A DNA stretch of 44,373 bases from an uncultured bacterium (GTDB taxonomy: Bacteria > Bacillota > Clostridia > Lachnospirales > Lachnospiraceae). The translations under genes and the position numbers were made by a program. This document shows, piece after piece, positions 22,360 to 30,963 of this stretch. The stretch's first letter is position 1. Each line of letters begins with the position of its first letter. Location of the stretch: contig CAMSTY010000026.1 of assembly GCA_947063875.1 (NCBI GenBank), positions 1-44,373 on the forward strand, given 5' to 3'. The notes beneath the pieces were generated by a model that saw only the letters and a program-made list of their open reading frames with translations, searched no databases and was not told the DNA's origin.

Positions 22360-25300
22360 ATGTATCATTGCCATGTTCGTTTTTATTTGGCAGGAAATCC
22401 CAACCGGATATTTGAAATCATAAAAGCGATGTCGCCGCTTGAGAGTTTCACGCATGAATTTTTGGAAAGTGAGAAGCTGGAAGGAGAGTTGGCAGCAAAG
22501 GCAGATGTGATCTTAGCCGATCTGCGGGGACAGGAGGCTGGAGAGGCCGTACAGACACTGATTGCCAATAAAGCTGGAGAGACGGAGCTTATTCTGCTTG
22601 CAGAAAAAGAGCAAATGGAGTTATTGGAAGCGAGTTTGCCGGAAGTAAAAGACGTCTGGATGGTACCGATGTCGGAAGAAGAAACCCGTTTCCGTTTCCT
22701 GCGGTGGCAGCAGACCTGTAAGATGAGCAAGGATTTCTGGCAGACGAGCCATTACCTGGAGGCAACGATTGACAACGTTCCCAATCTCATTTGGTATAAG
22801 GATAAGCACGGGATTCATGAGAAAGTAAATAACAGCTTCTGCCAAACGGTGAATAAGACAAAACAGCAAGTGGAGGGCCGCGGCCACGCATATATCTGGG
22901 ACGTTGAATTTGATGATCCGGTGTGCATCAAATCAGAGCAGGAAGTGATGAGCAAGGAACGGACCTTCGTTTCCGAGGAATCCGTCAAATCCGGAGACGG
23001 TATGAAACTGCTTACGACATACAAATCGCCGTTGTATGATCTGGATGGAAGCGTGATGGGAACCGTGGGCGTGGCCATAGATGTGACGCAGGAGCGCGCT
23101 TACGAACAGGAAATTATGCAAAAGAATCATACCTTGGAGACGATTTTTACCACCATGGACTGCGGCGTGATGCGCCATACGGTGGAAGGTTCCAGGATCA
23201 TCAGCATCAACAGGGCGGCATTGGAGATTCTGGGGTATGAGTCTCAGGAGGAATTGGCGGCGGACGGCTTTGACATGGTTGCTGCGTCTGTTTTGGATGA
23301 AGATAAGGAGAATCTTCGGTCACAGATTCAGGAACTAAAAAAAGAAGGGGACAGCATCAGTGTAGAGTACCGCGTGCGCCGCAAAAGCGGAGAGATCCGG
23401 CATATCATGGGAAATGTCAAGCTTTTGAAAGAAAACGGCAGATTGCTTTATCAACGCTTCCTGCTGGACTGCACCGCCCAGAAACTCCAGGAGAAGGAGA
23501 AGGAGAGGCACCAGATAGCGTTGATCCAGGCATTGAGCATTGATTATGATATGGTCTGCTTTTTTGATCTTGACACTGACGAGGGGATGCCTTTGCGGGG
23601 TGGGAACGATGAAGACAGCATGTTCGGTTCCACATTCGGCAAAGGATTATCGCTGGAAGAAAGTATGGCGCTTTATATCCAGAACTTCGTCTATGGAGAA
23701 GACAAGGATTTGCTGCAGGAGGCCACTTCCCGGGAACGCCTGAAGAAGGAACTGGCTGAGGAACGGCAATATTATGTGAACCACCGTGCCTGCAAAGACG
23801 GCAGGATGGAATATTTCCAGATGAAAGTAGTGCGCGCCGGAGCGTGGGAGCGGACCCATGGCATCGTTTTGGGTTTTCGCAGCGTGGATGGGGAAATCCG
23901 CCGCGAGATGGAGCAGAAAAGCCTGCTGGAGGATGCGCTTTTGCAGGCCAATCGGGCGAGCAAGGCCAAAAGTGTATTCCTTTCCAATATGTCGCATGAT
24001 ATCCGTACTCCCATGAATGCGATCGTTGGTTTTACGGCATTAGCGATCAGCCATATTGAGCGCAAGGAGCAGGTGGAGGAATATCTGCAGAAAATCATGA
24101 TCTCGGGGAATCATCTTCTGAGCCTGATTAATGACGTTCTGGATATGAGCCGTATCGAAAGCGGCAAGATGCATCTGGAGGAGAAACCGTGCCGCCTGCC
24201 GGATATTCTGCATGGACTGCGCAACATTTTGCAGGCAGATGTCCGCGCCAAACAGCTGGAATTGTATATGGATGCGGTGGATGTCTTCGATGAAGAGATT
24301 TACTGCGATAATCTGCGTCTGAATCAGGTGCTTTTGAATCTGCTTAGCAATGCCGTTAAGTATACGGCTGCGGGAGGGATTGTCAGTATACGGGTTACGG
24401 AAAAGCCGGGAGCGCCTGCCGGCAAGGCGACTTATGAATTTTGCATCAAAGATACCGGAATTGGTATGAGCGAGGAGTTTGTGGCGCATATTTTTGAACC
24501 GTTTGAGAGGGAAAGGACTTCCACGATCAGCGGAATCCAGGGAACCGGCCTGGGAATGGCAATTACAAAGAATATCGTAGATATGATGAACGGTACGATT
24601 GAGGTGAAAAGCGAACAGGGTGTGGGCACAGAGGTGTTTGTCTCTTTCACATTCCGCCTGGATGCGGAGGCGAAAGAGCCGCCGGCAATTCCGGAACTGA
24701 AGAATTGCCGGGCGCTGGTGGTGGACGATGACTTTAATACCTGCGACAGTGTGACGTATATGCTCAGCCAGATCGGGATGCGTGCAGAGTGGACACTGTC
24801 CGGAAAGGAAGCGGTGCTCCGGACACGGCAGGCGGTCATGAGAAAGGATAACTACTGTGTATACATCATTGACTGGCTGATGCCGGATATGAATGGCATC
24901 GAGGTGGTTCGCAGAATCCGCAAAGAGGTTGGAGAAGAGGTACCGGTGATTATCCTGACGGCCTATGACTGGTCAGACATTGAGGAAGAGGCGAAAGAGG
25001 CCGGCGTGACGGCGTTTTGCAGCAAGCCTCTGTTCTTGTCGGAACTGCGAAGCTGTTTGCATTCGGTTGTCAATACCGGAGACACGGAAAGAGACAGCGT
25101 TATGGGAGAGTTGCCGGAATTACATACGGGCCGTATTCTGCTGGCGGAAGACAACGAACTTAATCAGGAGATTGCTACGGCAATTTTGGGAGATGCCGGA
25201 TTCGCCACAGATATTGCCGAGAATGGGCGGATTGCGGTTGAGATGTTAAAAAATTCCAAACCCGGAGATTATCAGATGATATTGATGGATGTGCAGATGC

Positions 25301-25503
25301 CGGTGATGAACGGATATGAGGCGACGAAGATGATCCGGGAACTGGAAAACAAAAAACTGGCGTCGATCCCGATTCTGGCGATGACAGCCAACGCTTTTGA
25401 GGAAGATAAACAGGAAGCGTTGAATTGCGGTATGAACGGCCATATTGCAAAACCGATCGATATCAAGATTTTGTTTGATACATTGGCGAAGATCTTGCAA
25501 TAG
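22360..25503 (+). CDS. Soluble hybrid sensor histidine kinase with two receiver domains
   Basis: A 1047-residue signalling protein. In order: a degenerate receiver-like domain (about 1-115, ADVILADLRGQ), a PAS domain (125-245, IDNVPNLIWYKDKHG), a second PAS (260-370), a divergent third PAS-like region (380-520), HisKA with His546 in SNMSHDIRTPMNAI, HATPase (N box LNLLSNAVKY, then KDTGIGMS and GTGLGMAI), receiver 1 with Asp838 in IIDWLMPDMNG and receiver 2 with Asp977 in LMDVQMPVMNG. There is no membrane segment, so it should sense a cytoplasmic signal. No HPt domain is seen, so phosphate must pass to a separate protein; the REC-GGDEF protein at 13288 is the only separate receiver in the window. 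A GGGGGAGAAGG site precedes ATG 22360. Confidence 0.93.
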   Translation: MYHCHVRFYLAGNPNRIFEIIKAMSPLESFTHEFLESEKLEGELAAKADVILADLRGQEAGEAVQTLIANKAGETELILLAEKEQMELLEASLPEVKDVWMVPMSEEETRFRFLRWQQTCKMSKDFWQTSHYLEATIDNVPNLIWYKDKHGIHEKVNNSFCQTVNKTKQQVEGRGHAYIWDVEFDDPVCIKSEQEVMSKERTFVSEESVKSGDGMKLLTTYKSPLYDLDGSVMGTVGVAIDVTQERAYEQEIMQKNHTLETIFTTMDCGVMRHTVEGSRIISINRAALEILGYESQEELAADGFDMVAASVLDEDKENLRSQIQELKKEGDSISVEYRVRRKSGEIRHIMGNVKLLKENGRLLYQRFLLDCTAQKLQEKEKERHQIALIQALSIDYDMVCFFDLDTDEGMPLRGGNDEDSMFGSTFGKGLSLEESMALYIQNFVYGEDKDLLQEATSRERLKKELAEERQYYVNHRACKDGRMEYFQMKVVRAGAWERTHGIVLGFRSVDGEIRREMEQKSLLEDALLQANRASKAKSVFLSNMSHDIRTPMNAIVGFTALAISHIERKEQVEEYLQKIMISGNHLLSLINDVLDMSRIESGKMHLEEKPCRLPDILHGLRNILQADVRAKQLELYMDAVDVFDEEIYCDNLRLNQVLLNLLSNAVKYTAAGGIVSIRVTEKPGAPAGKATYEFCIKDTGIGMSEEFVAHIFEPFERERTSTISGIQGTGLGMAITKNIVDMMNGTIEVKSEQGVGTEVFVSFTFRLDAEAKEPPAIPELKNCRALVVDDDFNTCDSVTYMLSQIGMRAEWTLSGKEAVLRTRQAVMRKDNYCVYIIDWLMPDMNGIEVVRRIRKEVGEEVPVIILTAYDWSDIEEEAKEAGVTAFCSKPLFLSELRSCLHSVVNTGDTERDSVMGELPELHTGRILLAEDNELNQEIATAILGDAGFATDIAENGRIAVEMLKNSKPGDYQMILMDVQMPVMNGYEATKMIRELENKKLASIPILAMTANAFEEDKQEALNCGMNGHIAKPIDIKILFDTLAKILQ

Positions 25504-25574
25504 ATCAATAAGGGGGCGTTATCCGCATTTTGCATGGATGAAAGTAATTTACGTCCTAAAAGCATGAAAATCTC

Positions 25575-25603
25575 TTGATTTTTCTTGAAATTAATACTAT
25601 AAT
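25575..25603 (+). promoter_or_regulatory. Promoter of the FMN riboswitch-ribU unit
   Basis: TTGATT (25575-25580) and TATAAT (25598-25603) with a 17-base spacer, placed about 20 bases before the riboswitch aptamer. Confidence 0.7.
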
Positions 25604-25625
25604 AGACACCATAAATAAGAATAAG

Positions 25626-25735
25626 TTCTTCGGGGCAGGGTGAGATTCCCTACCGGCGGTAGAGTCCGCGAACCGCGCAAGCGGCCGATCCGGTGAGATT
25701 CCGGAACCGACAGTATAGTCTGGATGAGAGAAGAA
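25626..25735 (+). promoter_or_regulatory. FMN riboswitch (RFN element)
   Basis: The conserved RFN core is readable: TTCTTCGGGGCAGGGTGA at the 5' end, CCCTACCGGCGGT, AGTCCGCGAACC, CCGGTGAGATTCCGG and the closing GTCTGGATGAGAGAAGAA. The P1 stem is TTCTTC (25626-25631) with GAAGAA (25730-25735). It binds FMN and, with the terminator at 25802, switches off the riboflavin transporter when flavin is plentiful. Confidence 0.97.
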
Positions 25736-25801
25736 ATTGTGCGACGGCCGCAAGCGGCTGCAGAGATCCAAAGTTTTTTGGATTTCAGGTGAGAAAAATG
25801 G

Positions 25802-25837
25802 ACGCCCCTGGATGGATAGACATCCGGGGCGTTTTTT
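25802..25837 (+). terminator. Riboswitch-controlled terminator before ribU
   Basis: ACGCCCCTGGATG pairs with CATCCGGGGCGT (13-base arm, one bulge or mismatch) around a six-base loop, followed by six T. It is the expression platform of the FMN riboswitch. Confidence 0.93.
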
Positions 25838-25905
25838 GTCGGAAGGCAGTTGCACGATTCCTCCATGCGATGAACTTAAAAATCAAAATTCAGGAGGAAA
25901 AAGAA

Positions 25906-26544
25906 ATGAGAGAAAAACAGTTGCTGTCCACTAAGAATATTACCGTAATGGGGATGCTGGGCGCGTTGTCGGCAGTGTTGATGTTGTTTGAAGTGCCGCT
26001 GCCGTTTATTGCGCCCAGCTTTTACGGACTGGATGTGAGCGAGGTGCCGATCCTGGTAGGGACGTTCGCGTTAGGGCCCGTGGCCGGTGTGATTATGGAG
26101 GTTGTCAAGATTCTGATTAAGCTGTTGCTGAAGCCGACCAGCACCGGATTCGTGGGAGAATTTGCCAATCTGGCATTTGGCTGTTCGATGGTGCTTCCGG
26201 CGGGGCTGATCTACCGCTTCCATAAGACAAAAAAGGGCGCAATGGCGGCGATGGCAGTGGGAACTGTGGTTATGTCGGCGGTGGGAATCGCAGGGAACGC
26301 GCTGGTAATGCTTCCTTTCTATTCCAATTTCATGCCGTTGGAGAATATTCTGGCGGCCGGGGCAGCGATCAATCCGGCAGTGGGGAGCGTGTGGACGTTT
26401 GCTATATTTTGCGTAGGGCCGTTTAATATTATCAAAGGGATTGTGGTGTCAGTGATCACCGCCTTGGTCTATAAGCGGGTAAGTGTAATGATTCGTAGTA
26501 TTGGCATGGAGGGGCGGAAGAGCAGGAGCCGTATCCAGGCGTAA
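25906..26544 (+). CDS. ribU: Riboflavin ECF-transporter S component
   Basis: A 212-residue integral membrane protein with about six hydrophobic segments that binds riboflavin and works with the shared ECF module (EcfA, EcfA', EcfT; not in this window). Landmarks are ITVMGMLGALSAVLMLFEVPLPF, FYGLDVSEVPILVGTFALGP, VKILIKLLLKPTSTGFVGEFANL and GPFNIIKGIVVS. Control by the FMN riboswitch immediately upstream confirms the substrate. CAGGAGGAAAAAG precedes ATG 25906; the frame is open upstream through the riboswitch, but that part is not coding. Confidence 0.95.
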   Translation: MREKQLLSTKNITVMGMLGALSAVLMLFEVPLPFIAPSFYGLDVSEVPILVGTFALGPVAGVIMEVVKILIKLLLKPTSTGFVGEFANLAFGCSMVLPAGLIYRFHKTKKGAMAAMAVGTVVMSAVGIAGNALVMLPFYSNFMPLENILAAGAAINPAVGSVWTFAIFCVGPFNIIKGIVVSVITALVYKRVSVMIRSIGMEGRKSRSRIQA

Positions 26545-26557
26545 TCAGGAAGAGAAG

Positions 26558-26605
26558 AGTGCCAAAACTGTACAGCATTTCCTATGCTTGCACAGTTTTG
26601 GCACT
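26558..26605. repeat. 14-base perfect inverted repeat overlapping the tsaC promoter
   Basis: AGTGCCAAAACTGT (26558-26571) and ACAGTTTTGGCACT (26592-26605) are perfectly complementary, with an inner AGCAT/ATGCT stem (26574-26588). No T run follows on either side, so it is not a normal terminator. TTGCAC (26588-26593) and TATGAT (26611-26616), 17 bases apart, form a possible promoter that overlaps the right arm, so the repeat may be an operator. Confidence 0.7.
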
Positions 26606-26664
26606 TGTGCTATGATTAGCCGTAACAGACCGGGAGCCCGGGAAACAGAAGGGAAAGCAGGGAC

Positions 26665-27720
26665 ATGGAGACAAAATTGGTCCGGATTGAAAATGGGGAC
26701 GAAGAGAGCGAGAAGGCATTGCAGGAGGCCGCCCGCATTTTGCGGACGGGCGGGTTGGTAGCGTTTCCTACAGAGACGGTTTACGGACTGGGGGCAAATG
26801 CATGGGATGAGACGGCGGCCGGAAAAATTTATGCGGCAAAGGGCCGGCCTTCAGATAATCCGCTGATTGTGCATATTTCTTCGATCGGAGAACTAAAGCC
26901 TTTGGTGACGAACATTCCGGAGGTGGGAAGACGGCTGGCGGATGCATTCTGGCCAGGCCCGCTGACCATGATATTTCCTAAGAACGGACGGGTTCCGGAC
27001 ACGACAACAGGCGGGTTGGCGACAGTGGCGGTGCGGATGCCTGGCGATGCGGTTGCACGGCGTCTGATTGCTCTGGCAGGGGTGCCGGTGGCGGCGCCGA
27101 GCGCCAATCTGTCCGGGCGTCCAAGCCCTACGACGGCACAGCATGTGTGGGAGGATATGAAAGGGCGGATTGAGATGATTCTGGATGGCGGCCCTGTGGG
27201 CATCGGTGTGGAATCCACCATCGTAGACGTGTCGGGAACCGTGCCGGTGCTTCTGAGACCGGGGGCGGTGACATTGGAAATGTTAAAAACTGTGGCGAAA
27301 ACGGTGGAAATTGATGCGGCGCTTGGGGGAAAACCAGATCCGGATATCCGTCCGAAGGCGCCAGGCATGAAATATCGTCATTATGCACCGAAGGCGGAAC
27401 TGACCCTGGTAGAAGGGGAGGCCGGCGCCGTGGCGGCAAAGATTAACCAGCTGGTCAAGGAAAGGATGGCATCCGGCGGCCGGGTGGGGATTATTTGTAC
27501 GGAAGAGACAAGAGGGAACTATCCGGAGGGGCTTTTGCGCAGTGTGGGGAAACGCAGCCAGGAGGAGACGATAGCACATAATCTGTTTGCGGTGCTGCGC
27601 GATTTTGATGATTTGCAGGTGGATTGCATTTATTCGGAGAGTTTTTCCCGGGAACATCTGGGATATGCGATTATGAACCGCCTGACCAAGGCAGCCGGCT
27701 ACCGGATGATCTATGTATAA
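26665..27720 (+). CDS. L-threonylcarbamoyladenylate synthase (Sua5/YwlC type)
   Basis: A 351-residue enzyme making threonylcarbamoyl-AMP from threonine, bicarbonate and ATP, the first step of the t6A37 tRNA modification. The YrdC domain (about 10-210) shows GGLVAFPTETVYGLGANA, KIYAAKGRPSDNPLIVH, FWPGPLTMIF, VAVRMP and APSANLSGRPSPT. The linker RPKAPGMKYRHYAPK and a C-terminal Sua5 domain follow, as in Bacillus YwlC rather than the short TsaC. It is the first gene of a co-directional run to 35403. A GGGAAAGCAGGGAC site precedes ATG 26665. Confidence 0.95.
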   Translation: METKLVRIENGDEESEKALQEAARILRTGGLVAFPTETVYGLGANAWDETAAGKIYAAKGRPSDNPLIVHISSIGELKPLVTNIPEVGRRLADAFWPGPLTMIFPKNGRVPDTTTGGLATVAVRMPGDAVARRLIALAGVPVAAPSANLSGRPSPTTAQHVWEDMKGRIEMILDGGPVGIGVESTIVDVSGTVPVLLRPGAVTLEMLKTVAKTVEIDAALGGKPDPDIRPKAPGMKYRHYAPKAELTLVEGEAGAVAAKINQLVKERMASGGRVGIICTEETRGNYPEGLLRSVGKRSQEETIAHNLFAVLRDFDDLQVDCIYSESFSREHLGYAIMNRLTKAAGYRMIYV

Positions 27721-27750
27721 AACAAATGGTTCAGCAAAGGAGGACGGATA

Positions 27751-28251
27751 ATGGAAGAGGCGAGGAAACGGACGGATTATATTTCCTGGGATGAATATTT
27801 TATGGGAGTTGCAGATCTGGCAGGAAGGCGTTCCAAAGATCCGAATACGCAGGTAGGAGCCTGTATTGTCAGTGGTGACAACAAGATCCTTTCCATGGGT
27901 TACAATGGTTTTCCGAGAGGATGTTCGGATGATGAATTCCCCTGGGGGAAAGAGCAGGAAGAGTCCGATCCTTACAGCGCAAAATATCTGTATGTGACCC
28001 ACAGTGAGCTGAATGCTATTTTAAACTACAGAGGGGGAAGCCTGGAGGGAAGCAAGCTGTATGTGACCCTGTTCCCCTGTAATGAATGCGCAAAAGCAAT
28101 CATCCAGGCCGGGATTAAAACGGTGATTTACAAAGAAGATAAGTATCAGGAGTCCCCGTCAGTGCGGGCATCCAAGCGGATGCTGAATGCGGCCGGGGTG
28201 CGTTATTATCAATATGAGATGACGGGAAGGACCATCAAAATCCAGGTGTAG
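27751..28251 (+). CDS. Deoxycytidylate (dCMP) deaminase family protein
   Basis: A 166-residue zinc-dependent deaminase, dCMP to dUMP, feeding dTMP synthesis. The ComEB/Dcd-type layout is clear: SWDEYFMGVADLAGRRSKDPNTQVGACIV, the insert GYNGFPRGCSDDEFPW, the zinc motif THSELNAI (HxE, with Ser where Ala is usual) and PCNECAKAI. It starts 30 bases after the Sua5 gene with AAAGGAGG, so the two are co-transcribed. Confidence 0.92.
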   Translation: MEEARKRTDYISWDEYFMGVADLAGRRSKDPNTQVGACIVSGDNKILSMGYNGFPRGCSDDEFPWGKEQEESDPYSAKYLYVTHSELNAILNYRGGSLEGSKLYVTLFPCNECAKAIIQAGIKTVIYKEDKYQESPSVRASKRMLNAAGVRYYQYEMTGRTIKIQV

Positions 28252-28263
28252 GGGAAGTGTGCG

Positions 28264-30033
28264 ATGAAATTTTTGCTGGCGGCTGTCAATGCGAAATATA
28301 TTCATTCCAATCCGGGCGTGTATAGCTTGAAAAAGTATGCAGAGGCAACCGTGCCTCACATGCAGACGGAGATTGCCGAGTACACGATTAATCATTCCAT
28401 GGATCAGGTCTTGCAGGACCTGTATTTGAGAAAACCGGATATCATAGGTTTTTCTTGTTATATTTGGAATATGATGGAGATACGGGGATTGATTCATGAC
28501 CTGCATAAGGTGTTGCCGGATACGGATATCTGGCTGGGCGGGCCGGAGGTATCGTTTGATGCGCCGGAAATGTTAAAACAGGAACCCGAGGTTCTGGGAG
28601 TGATGAAAGGGGAAGGGGAAAGAACCTTTGCGAAGCTGCTGGGATGCTATCGGCTGCTGGGATGTTCGGTGCGCAGTATGACAAATAATCCGCCTGGGGA
28701 GACAGATGCGGACAACGAAGAAAGCCGGAAGAATTTTTGGCGGGAAATGCACAATCTTCCGGGAATTGCGTATCGCATGGATCATGGGGAAATTGAGGAT
28801 CGGGAAATTCGCCCGGCTGCGGATCTGAGCATATTCCCTTTTCCCTATGAGGAACTGACAGGATTTGAAAACCGCATTATCTATTACGAGAGCAGCCGGG
28901 GATGTCCGTTTTCGTGCAGTTACTGCTTGTCCTCCGTGGATAAGGTTCTTCGCTTCCGGGATTTGGAACTGGTGAAAAAGGAGCTGGATTTTTTCCTTGA
29001 GCGAAAAGTGCCTCAGGTGAAATTCGTGGACCGTACCTTTAACTGCAAAAAGAGTCATGCCATGGCAATCTGGCGATATATATTAGAGCGGGATAACGGA
29101 GTGACAAATTTTCATTTTGAGGTTGCCGCGGACCTGATGGATCAGGAAGAACTGGAGCTGATCGGGAAAATGCGCCAGGGACAAATCCAGCTTGAGATCG
29201 GGGTACAGAGCACGAATCCCCGAACAATCCGTGAGATACGCCGCAGGATGGATCTGGAAAAGGTGCGTCAGGTAGTGGCCCGGATACATGCAGGGCACAA
29301 TGTCCATCAGCATTTGGATTTGATTGCCGGACTTCCGTTTGAGGATTATGAAAGCTTTCGCCATTCCTTCAACGAGGTATATGAGATGGAGCCGGAGCAG
29401 CTGCAGCTGGGGTTTTTGAAAGTCCTCAAGGGTTCTCATATGTATGAAATGGCTTCCCGGTACCAGCTGGTTTACCGCCAGGAGGCGCCTTACGAGGTGC
29501 TGTCTACCCGTTGGCTGTCCTATGCGGAGGTGATCCGGCTCAAGGGGGTGGAGGCAATGGTGGAAGTTTACTATAACAGCGGCCAGTTTGTAAATACGCT
29601 GCGTCTGCTGGCCGGCAGGTTTTCGGATGCATTCGGTATGTTTGAACGTCTGGCGCAATATTATGAGGATTGCGGATGGATCGGAAGGAATCACAGCCGC
29701 CTGGCAAGGTATGAGATTTTGCATGATTTTATTCAAATGCTGGTGCAGGAACCGAAGGAGAATGAAGGCCAGGCCGGACCGGGAATTTCTATGGAAAACT
29801 GGGAAGACGCGCTGGTGTGCGACTGCTATTTGCGTGAAAACTGCAAAAGCAGGCCTGGATTTGCCCGCGAGCAATCTGCCTATAAAGAAAAATTCCGCAG
29901 TTTGGTTCCGGAACTCCGCAGTTTGGGTTCTCAGGTTCATATAGAAGCGTTGCACTCGGGGGAGATCTGGTTGTTTGACTATCGGAAGCGGGACCCTCTG
30001 ACAAGGAATGCCGCCATGATACGGCTGGAATGA
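28264..30033 (+). CDS. B12-binding-domain radical SAM protein (DUF4080 type)
   Basis: A 589-residue protein with an N-terminal cobalamin-binding-like Rossmann domain (1-150, LAAVNAKYIHSNPGVYSLKKYA and GFSCYIWN), a radical SAM core (about 195-420, YYESSRGCPFSCSYCLSS with the CxxxCxxC motif, VDRTFNCKK, LEIGVQSTNPRTI and HLDLIAGLPFEDY) and a C-terminal DUF4080 region. The substrate is unknown. The classic DxHxxG base-off B12 motif is not evident, so B12 use is uncertain. An 18-base direct duplication near 29894-29935 encodes FRSLVP/LRSLGS. It starts 12 bases after the deaminase and overlaps nothing. Confidence 0.9.
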   Translation: MKFLLAAVNAKYIHSNPGVYSLKKYAEATVPHMQTEIAEYTINHSMDQVLQDLYLRKPDIIGFSCYIWNMMEIRGLIHDLHKVLPDTDIWLGGPEVSFDAPEMLKQEPEVLGVMKGEGERTFAKLLGCYRLLGCSVRSMTNNPPGETDADNEESRKNFWREMHNLPGIAYRMDHGEIEDREIRPAADLSIFPFPYEELTGFENRIIYYESSRGCPFSCSYCLSSVDKVLRFRDLELVKKELDFFLERKVPQVKFVDRTFNCKKSHAMAIWRYILERDNGVTNFHFEVAADLMDQEELELIGKMRQGQIQLEIGVQSTNPRTIREIRRRMDLEKVRQVVARIHAGHNVHQHLDLIAGLPFEDYESFRHSFNEVYEMEPEQLQLGFLKVLKGSHMYEMASRYQLVYRQEAPYEVLSTRWLSYAEVIRLKGVEAMVEVYYNSGQFVNTLRLLAGRFSDAFGMFERLAQYYEDCGWIGRNHSRLARYEILHDFIQMLVQEPKENEGQAGPGISMENWEDALVCDCYLRENCKSRPGFAREQSAYKEKFRSLVPELRSLGSQVHIEALHSGEIWLFDYRKRDPLTRNAAMIRLE

Positions 30034-30065
30034 CCAGGAAAACAGGGCAGGAAGAAGGCGGAAAG

Positions 30066-30785
30066 ATGGAGCAGGATTATATCGCCATTGATTTGGAGAT
30101 GACAGGGCTGAACGCCAAGCAGGATAAAATCATAGAGATCGGAGCCGTGCGTATCGTGAACGGCAAAGAGGAGAGCTTATATCACTCTCTGGTTAATCCG
30201 CGGCGGAAAATAGAATCCCGGGTTACACAGCTGACGGGCATTACGGATCAAATGGTGAAAGAGGCGCCGGATATTGGGGATATCCTGGAAGAAATTCGAT
30301 CTTTTTGTGGAAATCTTCCTCTTTTAGGGCATCATATTATGTTTGATTACAGTTTTCTAAAGCGGGCAATGGTCAACGGCGGAGTTGATTTTGAAAAAGA
30401 GGGAATCGACACGCTGAAATTGTGCCGGTTGCTGATGCCAAAAGAGAAGCCCAAGGGCCTGCAGGCGGCTTGTGCATATTATGGAATTGCGAGGGAGCAG
30501 GCACACCGGGCGCTTGGAGATGCACGCGATGCGCATCGTTTATATCAGAAATTGATGGAGATTTCGGAAAAAACAGGAAAAGCCAGGGAAGCCTTTTTGC
30601 CGAAGCCTATGATTTACAAGGTAAAAAAGGAACAGCCGGCATCGAAAAAGCAAAAAGAGGACTTGCGGTATTTACTAAAATATCATAAAATAGATGTGCC
30701 TGTAGAGATTGATTTTTTAAGCCGTAACGAGGCGTCAAGGCTCAAGGATAACATCATTTCCCAATACGGCAGGATCGGAACATAG
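30066..30785 (+). CDS. DEDDh-type 3'-5' exonuclease (DnaQ/PolC epsilon-like)
   Basis: A 239-residue exonuclease. The DEDDh residues are visible: AIDLEMTG (D, E), GHHIMFDYSFLKRA (D) and HRALGDARDAHRLY (H, D). VNPRRKIESRVTQLTGIT is typical of the proofreading domain. The extra C-terminal ~60 residues (KKQKEDLRYLLKYHKIDVP and SRNEASRLKDNI) are a small helical module also seen in Firmicute homologues. It probably trims DNA ends in repair or replication. I use ATG 30066 (GGCGGAAAG upstream) rather than the in-frame ATG at 30030, which overlaps the previous stop. Confidence 0.88.
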   Translation: MEQDYIAIDLEMTGLNAKQDKIIEIGAVRIVNGKEESLYHSLVNPRRKIESRVTQLTGITDQMVKEAPDIGDILEEIRSFCGNLPLLGHHIMFDYSFLKRAMVNGGVDFEKEGIDTLKLCRLLMPKEKPKGLQAACAYYGIAREQAHRALGDARDAHRLYQKLMEISEKTGKAREAFLPKPMIYKVKKEQPASKKQKEDLRYLLKYHKIDVPVEIDFLSRNEASRLKDNIISQYGRIGT

Positions 30786-30818
30786 GATTAAAAACAGCAA
30801 AAGAGGTGAATGTTATAA

Positions 30819-30923
30819 ATGAATAATAAAAAGAAACAGCTGATTTCAAGAATTGTTGTGATTATTCTGGTGCTGGCTATGGTGGTGCCGACCGTAGTAG
30901 GCGGATGCCAGGCGATTTTTTAG
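30819..30923 (+). CDS. 34-residue single-span membrane microprotein
   Basis: MNNKKKQLISRI is followed by a hydrophobic stretch VVIILVLAMVVPTVVGG and a short CQAIF tail. A GAGGTGA ribosome site lies ten bases before the ATG. The Lys-rich start with one transmembrane helix and a short outside tail resembles the DUF4044/Prli42-like group of tiny Firmicute membrane proteins, though the match is by appearance only. It sits between the exonuclease and VanW genes on the same strand. Confidence 0.7.
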   Translation: MNNKKKQLISRIVVIILVLAMVVPTVVGGCQAIF

Positions 30924-30963
30924 AGAAAACAGAAGTTTTAGGGAAAGGGATTTGAAGGCGATT

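Noticed and set aside
27283-28002. 239-codon minus-strand open frame
   Set aside because: It spans the end of the Sua5 gene and the start of the dCMP deaminase gene, both of which are well supported on the plus strand.
29083-29955. 290-codon minus-strand open frame
   Set aside because: Shadow of the DUF4080 radical SAM gene; no domain or ribosome site.
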